DNA of 64,000 nt, taken from contig JALGPY010000012.1 in assembly GCA_023055425.1 (NCBI GenBank), positions 12,583,922 to 12,647,921 on the forward strand, read 5' to 3'. The position numbers were made by a program, and so were the translations under genes. The notes under the pieces were generated by a model, which was given only the letters and a program-made list of their open reading frames with translations, was not told the DNA's origin and did no database searches. The first letter of the stretch is position 1; each line of letters opens with the position of its first letter. The DNA is from Linanthus parryae (Eukaryota > Streptophyta > Magnoliopsida > Ericales > Polemoniaceae). This document shows positions 11,426 through 21,309 of the stretch, piece after piece.

Positions 11426-12030
11426 TGTAGATAATGTGTTCTAGACACGTGAGTCAGCTTACACGTGGCAGTCATCTAGCACATCTGGTGGTGCTCCACT
11501 ACTACACGAGCATTACCCATGCTTATCCGTATGGGGGATGCGAGACAGGGCCCCTCGCACATCATTCCACACGGGACTTGTAGGGACTTAGTGGTTTGGA
11601 GCCTAGATCAAGATCTGTCGCGCGCGAGCGACAACCAAGCCCGCGCGCGACCCTATATAACTACTTTGAGATATTTATGGCCACGTGTCCCATAAACCTG
11701 GTTAACCTCATAACGGTTCCGGTATACGCGGGCGAAGTGGGTAACGGTCCCTATATATGCGGTCGAACATGCCGTTATGGTTAAGGTAATTAAGCCGCCA
11801 TTAATGGGCGCATTAACCCACTACAACTGTCACATTTCCACTATATATAGGGTCGTTAACCCTTCATTGCAATGTTCTGATCACGCTGAAGCTCTGGCCA
11901 TATACTCTCTCTCTCTCTCTCTCAGTTATCACTGCTTACTCTTTCCTTACTCACAACCCACACTCTAGATGTTTTTGTTCTCTACCGCTGGTGTACACTT
12001 GGATTTCCTCAAAGGATCCTCCTGTATACA
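11426..12030 (+). repeat. 5' LTR, Tat element
   Basis: 605 bp, TGTAGATAATG to GTATACA. TATA box TATATATAG at 11842-11850, then a CT microsatellite (about 11905-11925) ending in CAG. The 3' LTR is 31794-32418. The ACTAG duplication flanks the pair. Confidence 0.92.
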
Positions 12031-12031
12031 T

Positions 12032-12050
12032 TGGTGAATCCGACGTGAAC
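12032..12050 (+). promoter_or_regulatory. Primer binding site, tRNA not assigned
   Basis: TGGTGAATCCGACGTGAAC starts two bases after the LTR end. It begins with the TGG expected from a tRNA CCA end but is not the initiator-Met sequence used by the other elements here. I could not assign the tRNA by eye. Confidence 0.6.
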
Positions 12051-12067
12051 GACTTTAGCAAGAAACC

Positions 12068-13780
12068 ATGTCCCACGATGAGGATGCTAGCAACCGATCT
12101 CCCTCAACAGAGAAAACTTCATGGGAGGAAACCCACCCTAATTCCGGAGCAGCTGGTGGTACTCCAACCCTGGAGATGTTGAATGCAACCCTCCAAATCC
12201 AGGCGAAGGCTATCCAGGCTCAATCTGCACAAATGGCCCAGATCATGTCGATTCTGGGGCTCTTGCCTAGAATACGGCACTGGGAACTGCCCTCTCCCAG
12301 GGGACAGGGATAACACCCACACCTCCTAGCTCCAACTTACAAAGCCCACCAAAAATTGTCTAGCCATCTCTTACCCAAGGAAATAATGCTCAACCATCAG
12401 TTGTTGCGCCTGTTTCTCAGTTGCCTGGCATTCCCACTAATGTCCAACCATAGCACCCCCTACTTTCCCCGCCTGCAGTTGTAAACAACGCTGGTTACAC
12501 CCCCAATCCAAGTGCTGCATATGTGCCTTCCCCGGCTGCAACCCTTCTTTCTGCTACTGGAGGATGTGCATCAGCAAGCATGACAGCCTTGGAGCAGCGT
12601 CTGGATATTTTCCTGCGAACCAATGCTTCACGGACATCATTATCCCGAAGGTTTATAACGTGCCTCCTATTCTGTGCGAGATTTACTTGATGCCCAACCC
12701 TGCAGGGTACAAAGCTCCCAAGCGGGAGAAGCTCGATGAGGTCAATGGGAATCCTCAGGAACATGTCATGCGCTTCATCGACATGATGGGGCCGCATGGG
12801 GTTGATCCTAATATAATGATGCGCGAATTCCCTAAGTCTTTGGGGCACGTCGCATACAAGTGGTATAGGACTTTGGAGGCTGGCTCCATAAGGAGATGGG
12901 AGGACATGGTCAAAAAGTTCTACACTAAGTTCTTCCAGATTGAGGAGAAGGTCACAATGATTCACTTGTCACGCATGTACCAAAAGCATGATGAGGAAGG
13001 AGTCGCGTTCATCAAGAAATTCAAGACAAAGTCACTTGAGTGCAGAGATGAGGTGGCTGAAAGTCGGCTCGTCGAGATATGCCTCCACGGAATGCGGGAC
13101 GAGTACAAAGGTATGCTGATTAACTTGCAAATGCCTACTTTTTCTAAGTTAATTGATTGTACCAAGAATAATTAGCCCATATTTGAGAGGCAAAGGAAGA
13201 AGCATTCCACTAAGCGAGCCCCAGGAGGATCGACTTTCAGGGTTGGCAGGTTTAACTACAATAGGGGACGCGAGGCTGAAATCAGTGCCATTTCACCGCA
13301 CAAACAGCAAAAGGGTTCGACCAAAGATGTCCCGCCACTGGCATGTTCCATTGGGGAGGAAGATGACCTTTACGAACAGTGGCGCAAGGACGGGATCCTA
13401 CCCCAGATCGAAAGGTCACCCACCAGGGAGCAGCTAAAGGATCCAAAGTGGTGTGAATGCCACGGTAGAGTCATGCATCCCACAGCCGAATGCAGGAAAC
13501 TCAAGTGGCTCGTGAACAAGAAGATGAGAAAGGGGAGCTGATCATCAGCGAACATAGGCAGGATGTGCGCAACAATCCCCTACCAGCCAACTTAGAACAA
13601 GATCCAAAAGACCAAGAGTTGGCCATGATCGCGATTATGGACCTTGAAGAAATCGCAGATGATGGGATACCTATCGTAGCTGAAGTTCATGATGAGGAAG
13701 ACTATAGTATGGACACGGAGGACTCGCGCGCTGACAGGATGAAGGGATCACACAAATTTAGGAGTTTTTCGATGAAATGA
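12068..13780 (+). pseudogene. gag: Tat gag, frameshifted
   Basis: Structural protein of the virus-like particle. The ATG at 12068 (MSHDEDASNRSPSTEKTSW) follows the primer site by 18 bp. The N-terminal frame has a Gln/Ala-rich helix (LQIQAKAIQAQSAQMAQIMS) and stops at 12313. The capsid core is at 12564-13175, with MGPHGVDPNIMMREFPKSL, then WYRTLEAGSIRRWEDMVKKF and a segment ending LVEICLHGMRDEY, the gag core pattern of plant gypsy elements. The C-terminal part is scattered over 13153-13437 and 13490-13780 in other frames, with a remnant WCECHGRVMHPTAECRKLK-like stretch near 13450-13505 in place of a zinc knuckle. At least three frame changes: non-functional. Confidence 0.75.
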
Positions 13781-14172
13781 ATTTCTCAGAAGGGTGCCGC
13801 AAGGAGATGAAAAAGGCAACTCTCCGAGTGGAAGAAGACTTTGAGGACGAAATCGGTGTCTCTAATGGGAGAGTTGTAAGGGCCTCTCGCTCCCTTGAGA
13901 AGGTAATGGCTTTCTCTAAATCAGACAAGAAGACATATGCGATCCATCAGAAGCCACTGTATGTCACGGCGGTGGTTAATGACATTGAATTAAAAAGGGC
14001 ATTTGTTGATGGAGGAGCGGCCGTCAACGTAGTCTCACTCAACACCTTAAAGCTAGCAGACATTCCCCAGAGGAAGATTGTCAGGCGCCCATCTTCGTTA
14101 ATGGGATTCAGAAGCGATTCGAGGATGACAGTGGGGTGGATTCGCCTGGGACTTCAGATAGGGAAGATATAG
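13777..14172 (+). pseudogene. Tat aspartic protease region
   Basis: Processes the gag-pol polyprotein. The active-site region reads FVDGGAAVNVVSL near residues 76-88 of this frame; Tat-lineage elements typically have VDGGAAVN where other retro-proteases have D[ST]GA. The flap/core continues past the TAG at 14172 as FYVIDANTTCHMIIGRAWIH-like sequence (14190-14250), so a nonsense change breaks it. 14173-14890 holds the protease-RT linker in broken frames. Confidence 0.7.
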
Positions 14173-14891
14173 TGTTCTGCCAAGTTTTACGTTATTGATG
14201 CGAACACCACTTGCCACATGATCATAGGCCGGGCATGGATCCATCGTTTTGACGCAGTACCCTCAAGAGCCCACCTAGTGATGAAGGCCATTTGGAATGG
14301 CAGAGTAGTTGAAATACCAGCTTCGATAAACCCATTCAACTTGAATGAGGCGCACCTAACCTAAGCAGTGTAGTTCACCGAGATGGAAGACAAGCAGACA
14401 CCTAGGCCATTTAAGCTAACCCCTTTGCCTCGATGGGAAGATATCAAGGACCAATCGCCTGCAAGAGTGATGTCACAAGGGAAACTCCCAAGGAGAAGGT
14501 GCCTACGTGCGATGAGGTGCCAAAGACTGTTTATCAAAATAAGAATGTATACACCCTAAAGAGGGTAGTGAAGCATGACAGAAAAGGCATAGAAGTAGAA
14601 AGTTTCTACTCCAATCGGAAGAAATGCTACCGCATATGAAGGTGAGCGAGGCTACCCCCACCGCAATATGGGGATATCCCTGGGCAAATCAACCAACTCG
14701 AGCGACCACCAAAAGAGGTCAAATTGAAGCCAAACTCTCCAGAGGAGAAATTGAGAGAAGCGCCCGAATGCATGGAGGACAAACCGAATCCACAAAATCA
14801 GTAGCTAAAGGAAGAATTCCTAATCCCATCCGAAGTGAAAAAGGGGCCTGTGTTCCTGAGTGCGTAACTCAAAGGCAAAAAGGAAGAAGAA

Positions 14892-15715
14892 TTGATAGAA
14901 CTGCTGACAGAATACAACAACGTGTTCGCGTGGGAGTACGACGAGATGCTTGGCCTTGATACAAGGGTAACAATGCACAGACTGGATGTTGTCCCAGGTT
15001 CCGAACCGGTAAAGCAGAGCGGAAGGAGTTTCAGACCAGAGATCGGAATGAAGATCCCAGAGAAAATAGTCAAGTTGCTGAATGCCAAGTTCATTGAACC
15101 TAATCATCACCCTACTTGGTTTGACAACATTGTGCCAGTCGTCAAGAAAAATGGACAGCTTCGCATCTGTGTGGACTTCAGAGATCTCAACTGCTTCCGC
15201 CCAAGGACGATTTCCCACTACCAAACATAGACCTGCTCATCGACTCTACCGCAGGTCACCGGATGTTCAGTTTCATGGATGGATTCAGTGCGTATAATCA
15301 AATCAAGATGGACCCTGAAGATGCAAAGAAAAATGCGTTCATCACGCCATTTGGGGTTTTCCACTATGCGTTTATGCCCTTTGGATTGCAAAATGCAGGA
15401 GCAACTTATCAACGTTCCATGATGGCTCTTTTCCATGATATGATGCACCGGGAAGTTGAGTTCTATCTTGATGATTTGGACATCAAATCAAGGGAAGAAG
15501 CATATCATCTGGAAGATTTACGAAATGTGTTTGAAAGGTGCAGGAGCTTTCAACTGAAGATGAACCCAATGAAGTGCGCATTTGGGGTAACTTTTGGGAA
15601 ATTCTTGGGATGTGTGATTCATCGCCATGGGATCGAGCCCAACCCTGCAAATATTTCAGCCATCACCAGCATGGTGGCACCCCACAACCAGGGCACTCTA
15701 AAGACATTCCTGTGA
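14892..15715 (+). pseudogene. Tat reverse transcriptase
   Basis: Copies element RNA into DNA. Two frames cover the RT fingers and palm: 14892-15230 (AKFIEPNHHPTWFDNIVPVV, then KKNGQLRICVDFRDLN) and 15263-15715 (MFSFMDGFSAYNQIKMDPED, AFMPFGLQNAGATYQRSM). The catalytic box reads FYLDDLDIKS, a YLDD version of the usual YVDD. A frameshift near 15225 separates the halves and a TGA at 15713-15715 ends the second before RNase H. Inactive as it stands. Confidence 0.85.
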
Positions 15716-15757
15716 AAATTATCGGACCTGCGAAGATTTTTACCAGCAATCGCAGAG

Positions 15758-16204
15758 ATGGCCTTCTGTTTCGGTGATCTTCTCAAGAAAAACGCTGTGT
15801 ATAGTTGGACAAAGGAGCAACATGAAACGTTTGAAAAGCTGAAGGACCTGTTGACATCGCCACGAGTAATGATCGTGCCTCAATTAGGGTCACCACTTTT
15901 GCTGTATCTGACGTCGACCAGGAAGTCTATAGGGGTGCTGCTAGCTCAAGAGCATGAGGGGCAAGAAAGACCAATCTATTACATCTCCCGCGTGGTACAG
16001 CCGGCTGAATCCAGGTACACTAACATAGAGCGCCACTGCCTTGATTTGTTTTTTGTCATAGGAAAGTTAAAGCACTATTTTGCTTCTCACAAAGTTGTGG
16101 TAATCACAAAGAGTGACCCCATGCAGTATCTGTTGAGTCATTCCTCTCCCTGTGGAAGGCTAGAGAAGTGGTATATGACCATCTCGCAGTATGATATCAC
16201 ATGA
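15758..16204 (+). pseudogene. Tat pol RNase H (retroviral-type)
   Basis: Tether/RNase H part of pol that degrades RNA in RNA-DNA hybrids. The frame begins CFGDLLKKNAVYSWTKEQHE and contains SRKSIGVLLAQEHEG-like and RPIYYISRVVQPAESRYTNI segments, standard for Ty3-gypsy RNase H. The first catalytic Asp of the family (usually in LYLAVSxxAVS-type Tat versions) is already replaced in this lineage, which is thought to explain recruitment of a second RNase H. Ends with TGA 16202-16204. Confidence 0.75.
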
Positions 16205-16234
16205 GCTCGACCAAAAGCAATTAAATCTCAGTCA

Positions 16235-16879
16235 ATGGCAGATTTATTGGCACAATTCCTAGATAACAATCATGAGCCCATGATAGAGGAGGATTTAGAG
16301 GGGCCTGAAATTTACGCGATCGAATCACTCTACTGGAAGCTGCATTCCGATGGATCATCAACAAGAAAAGGAGGAGGAATTGGTGTTGTTTTAACCAAGC
16401 CAGACGGGGAAGTCATCCAAATGTCGACCAAGTTAGATTTCCCAATCACTAACAACGAGGCAGAATATGAGGCTCTAATTGCAGGGCTCCTCGCAGCTAA
16501 GGCACTGGAAGTAAGCAACTTGATGGTCATTGGAGATTCAAATCTTATTGCCAAACAAGCTTCAGGCGAGTATGGCTTACAGGAGATCAACTTATTGAGT
16601 TACATGACTATGGTTCAGAAGCGGGTACAGCAGTTCCATGATGTCAAGTATGGGCATACTCCTGGGGCTGATAATCGACATGCAGATGCCTTAGCCACTT
16701 TGGTATCCAAAATCAATGCCGATAAATGTCCATCAAGGGTTTTTATCGAAGTCAGAACCACCCCGGCTCTATCACAAGAGTTATGCGAAGAGGAGCCTGC
16801 AGAAGCTGAAGATTGGAGGAGGCCAATACTACACGGGATTGCTGAAGGGACAAGCAAAGAGAATTGGGCATCCACATAG
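16235..16879 (+). pseudogene. Tat second RNase H (archaeal type)
   Basis: Extra RNase H domain known from the Tat lineage. Visible catalytic set: Asp in LHSDGSSTRKGGGIGVVL, Glu in NNEAEYEALIAGLLAAKAL, Asp in VIGDSNLIAKQ and Asp in NRHADALATL. All four expected acidic positions are present, so this domain looks structurally complete, although the polyprotein that would carry it is broken on both sides. The frame opens right after the first RNase H (MADLLAQFLDNNHEP) and ends at TAG 16877-16879. Confidence 0.85.
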
Positions 16880-16888
16880 GGGTTCTGT

Positions 16889-18374
16889 GTGCATGATAAT
16901 TCCCTTTACTATAAGGGGCCAGGAGGAGTGCTCATGCGATGTGTCTCACAGAAGGAAGGGCAGGCACTATTAGAGAAAATCCACCAACACTCCTGTGGAG
17001 AAAATGAAGTGTCCATCTATAGAAAAGCCCAGAGATATGGGATTCACTGGCCAGAGATGTCAACGTATGCTGTAATCATCCAAGGGAACTGCGAGAATTT
17101 CGCATTGGTCAAAGATTCATTAGAAATTGCTGCAATCAATGACGACACAGATTGGAGGAAGCCACTGTTTGACTATTTAAAGGAAGGAATTGAACCAACC
17201 CAGAGAAAAGAAGCTAAAAAACTCAAAAGAAAGGCAACTCGATATGTCGTAAAGGAAAACATACTCTGGCGAAGAGGTCACGAGGGGAATTTGCTCAGAC
17301 GTTTGGATAGCCAAGAAGCAAAGGAAGTAATGGATTTGTCCCATCAAGTAGAGCACCAAGGGGGTGCGAATTTATGCAGACAACTCCTCACAGTTGGTTA
17401 CTTCTGGCCCACAATGGAAGCAAACTGTCGCACCAAAGTCAAAAGGTGCCAAGAATGTCAGTTTAAGGGCAACCTAGTGCACGCTCCTGCCGTAGACTTG
17501 CATGCACTAGGAACACCTTGGCCATTCCACACTTGGGCCTTGGAAGTTATTGGCCCTATCTGCGTAGCCTTGCATGGGAACAAGTTCATCGTGACTGCAA
17601 CTGAGCAGTTCACAATGTGGGTGGAAGTAGTGTCGCTCAAAGTAGCAAACGCACTAGCACTTGTTAATTTCATTCAGGAGTATCATATATCATTTTGGGA
17701 TCCCCAATTCTATTCTCTCTGACAATGGGACTCCTTTCATAAATCGTCAAGTGGCTGCGAAGTTAGCAGAGTACAATATAAGGCAAGTGCGCTCCACACC
17801 CTACTATCCAAAATGGAATGGATAAGCAAAAGACACAAACAAGACATTGTTGAGGATCTTGAGTAAAATGGTCGCAGATGATCACAAGAAGTGGGAAAAT
17901 TCCCTAAGTCTGGCCCTATGGGCATATCGCACATCGCCGAGGACTCTCACAGGAGTCTCTCCCTTCATTTTATGCTATGGAGCTGAGGCTGTCGTCCCAA
18001 CTGAAGTCAAAATTAATTCCGCAAGGTTAGCTTTTAATGCTTTGTACGAGAATCAACGTGACCTCGATCTTATCCTGCTCGAAGAAAGACGTGAAGAGGC
18101 CAAGAGAGCTAACACGACGTACAAATAAAGGATCGCTCGCGCCTACAACAAAACTGTCCAAAACCGAGACTTTGCAGTTGGAGATCTGATCTTACGAGCT
18201 TCGGATCACTGTATGCGAGAAGCAGCTCATCCTAAGTTCGCTTCTAACTGGGAGGGACCGTTTGAAGTCAAAGAGGTTTTTCACAGTGGCTACTGCACCA
18301 TTTAGAGGCTTCATGGGACTGCAACAACTCCAAGTCCAATCAACATGCGCTGGATTAAGAATTACTATCCCTAG
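16889..18374 (+). pseudogene. Tat integrase
   Basis: Inserts element DNA in the host genome. The zinc-binding part is visible (VEHQGGANLCRQLL, GYFWPTMEANC, KRCQECQ). In the catalytic core the first Asp position reads WALEVIGPI, so Asp is changed to Glu; a frameshift at about 17700 precedes SDNGTPFIN, where the second Asp survives. 17847-18128 carries the rest of the core and linker (KWENSLSLALWAYRTSPRTL, then TGVSPFILCYGAEAVVPTE). The C-terminal part reaches NYYP at 18374 in another frame. Broken and with a changed active site: inactive. Confidence 0.85.
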
Positions 18375-18592
18375 CTTTATTTATTGCTTTTCAATTTATA
18401 TGCTTTATTGCTTCCCAGTTCATATGTATTCCGCATTGCTTCCTACCATATAAGGAATCTGTTTTCATGCTCCTCCCATATGAGGATGCCTTTTTAATGA
18501 TAATAACTCTCCTATGAGAGAACTTTTATCAAGTTATTACCCCGTTGATTCATTTGCTCAATTGCTCATATTACTTATGCCTGATAATTAAT

Positions 18593-18838
18593 CCAAAGCC
18601 TATCTGCCTAAATAGCAGCGACAACAAAACATGATCCTACGTGATCCGAAGCCTATCTGCCTAGATAGCAGCGACTACAAAACATGATCCTATGTGATCC
18701 AAAGCCTATCTGCCTAGATAAATACGACATCAAGAACATGATCCTATGTGATCCATAGCTTATCTGCCTAGACAATGGCAATAACAACCACATATAAGCC
18801 TATCTGTTTAGATAGTAGCGAAAGCAACTGCAAAAGCC
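18593..18838 (+). repeat. 53-bp tandem array in Tat 3' region
   Basis: Units starting CCNAAGCCTATCTGCCTA: 18593-18645 (53 bp), 18646-18698 (53), 18699-18752 (54), then two decayed, shorter units to 18838. Tat-lineage elements are known to carry tandem repeats in this variable 3' region. Confidence 0.85.
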
Positions 18839-19007
18839 TTATTCAGTTTAATCAATAATTATTGAAACGCGAAATGATATCATTCATTGTAGAAAAAGCC
18901 AACATTGTGTTCAAATGTTTGAAAAACAAAATAGCATTACAGCACACAAAAACCCATAGATATTGAAATAAATCCTTGTCTAAAGGGTCCTCTGGCGATA
19001 AGGAGAT

Positions 19008-21302
19008 TCAAGTGTTCTCTTCTTTGGCAATGTCTAGCTTCAGTTGCTCAGCACTCATCTCGTAGAAGAGTTTGGCAGCATCATCGGCCTTCTTCTTCTA
19101 CTCTTTCAACTTGTTGATTTAAATGGCAAGGTTGCCATGTCCATACTTTAGCATAACAAAGTTGAGAATTTGGTTGAGCCTCCGAATAAGGAAACCAAAG
19201 TCCAACCTGCATTGGGCATTAGCTTGAAGTCTTTGGCACGTCTCAAAGAAATATCACGCATTTTGAGCTAAAATGGTCACTGGAGTTGTTACAGATATCT
19301 TCTCCAAAACAGGGATGGCTTCTGTCAGGTAAATTCTCCTATCGAAAGGGCCTAGCTCCAAAGCCCTTGCAAATGACTTTGGATATGAGAGGCGCATCTT
19401 CATAAGCCAGTCCAAGTCAGATTGCCTCATGCCTACAGAAATGACAAGCTTAAGTGTGCGAACATTAACAAAGAAATATAACGAGTATGATATGTGACAC
19501 GGCATACCTGTTCCCTCAATAATTTAGCGCAATGTGGGAATGCGCATAGCCTGGGACGATAGATCATTTCCTTGCTGCATTACTTGACTATCAGCTAAAG
19601 CTTTGTGCTCATCGTAGTCAGCTGGTATGACATAAGTGTTAACACCTGCAATAGCCGCTGTAGCGTGCGAACCCCACAAGCTCCATGCATCGGGTACTTG
19701 AGAGAAGTCTATCTCAAGAGAAGGGATAGCAGGGTTTTGCTGAGGGAGCCTTGAAACACCAACTGAGGCAGCAGGGCTAGAAGAGATTGGTGGAGTATTG
19801 ACACCACTAACTTCAACAGCAGGACTGACAGTTGGAGGAGGAACACCACTGTTATCAGCAATTACATCTTCTTGAGGAGGCATCCTTGCCTCAAGAGTCT
19901 CCATGGGGGCATCCACATTCGCATGCGCAGATTGAAGAGCATTTTGATCATTTTCTGTTCGCCTAGAGACTTGTTCATTTTCAAGAGATTCCCTTGGCTC
20001 AGGAGCTAATATTGGGGCATCAACATTCTGATGAGATGCCTGATCTTCAATGACCGGATGAGATCCTGGAAGTTCAGAGACTTGTTCATCTGTGTGAACT
20101 TCAGCTTCAGCACCCTCTGCTTCCATCTCTTCGCCCATGCCATCCTCATTCGCACGTTCATCTTCAATACCTCCCTCTCGCATCTCGGTGTCAAGGCCAT
20201 CATCTTCAGATACCTCAGCTACATCTTTCAAGGGCTCCCCTGCATCATCTGCAGCCATAGCGGGCTTCTCTATGTATGAACTTTACTACGGAATGCGAGC
20301 CATGGGAGATTGAACCCTTTTCTCAAGCACCATAACATCCTCAGAGTTACTCTGAGCAATTGCCTCAACAGCAGGAAAAAATGGCACTTCTTAAGAAGCC
20401 AGGCCTCTTAGCATAAGTTCGAGGAGGAGAGATGAGTTCAACCTTGCACAGCAAGGGGTCATAGGGATCCAAATCACCTAAGTCTTCAAGAGTCTGAGGA
20501 ATTATGAGGCCAAGCTCATTGGTGGCTGAAGCAGTAGCAGGAATACCAACACCTGCCTCACCAGTGGTCAAATTCACAGCAGGAGCATCAGCAATTATGC
20601 CTCGCGCAGTAGCAGGCTCACTCAAAGCAGCAGCATGCTCATTCAAAGAAACACCACCTGCATGATGAGTTTCGATAAGTCATTGAGGTAATTTGAGTTA
20701 TGAATTATTCATTATGTTCTTCTTTATATCTAGATCAAAGTGAGAACCTCCACACTCATGTGGGATTGCAGCTCCAACACCATATGCTACAGATGCAACA
20801 CCATATGCTACAGATGTTTCCTCATTTATCACATCTTTAAGGTGTGCATGACCTGACGTCATGTGAAAACTTGTTACAATACGGAATGGCTTGCTAACTT
20901 TACTTGCAAACATTGTTCAAATGTTTACCTGAGGGTTCGCCACACTTTTCCAATAACCATCGGCGAATGTCATGTTTAGATACACCATGCTTTAATGCAC
21001 CGAAGATTACCTCTTGGTAAGTTACAGCAAGGTTAAAAATCGAACCTTCTTCACCACCACCGATTTCCTCGAAATCACTTTGTGCTTGTTCTAGAGCAGC
21101 CACACTCATGCTGCCAGCGTATTGGTCTTCCAGGCTTCTCCTTTTAACCGTTTCCACATCATGCTCCTCGCGTTTCCTTCTTCTCTCTTCTGCCTCAGCA
21201 GCCATCCTCTTGGACTCCTCGATTATGGCCGCATTTATGGGTTCACTTGACGCATTTGGGCAAGAGCCCTTTGTTCGTCTACGTTCCTTGGCCAAAAGGC
21301 CA
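19008..21302 (-). pseudogene. Antisense gene of Tat element, 3' exons
   Basis: 3' half of a spliced gene running against gag-pol; the 5' half is 29267-30979. Exon 21302-20929 encodes an Arg/Glu-rich helix (EESKRMAAEAEERRRKREEH) and KHDIRRWLLEKCGEPSG. An intron with donor CTCAG/GTAAACA and acceptor CATCATGCAG (about 20928-20659) joins the codons in phase to SLNEHAAALSEPATARG. A long acidic Pro/Ser/Val-rich part follows (20258-19524, MAADDAGEPLKDVAEVSEDD). A second intron (19507-19434, ACAG/GTATGCC to TTTCTGTAG) is again in phase, but a TAA lies just before it. The last exon (MRQSDLDWLMKMRLSYPKSF) ends with a Lys/Glu helix at TGA 19008-19010. One frameshift near 20385 and several stops. Function unknown. 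Confidence 0.7.
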
Positions 21303-21309
21303 CTGTTAG

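Noticed and set aside
12495..12965. 156-codon minus-strand frame in Tat gag
   Set aside because: Antisense to the conserved gag core; base composition effect.
14820..15224. 134-codon minus-strand frame over Tat RT
   Set aside because: Shadow of RT; the plus strand carries the conserved motifs.
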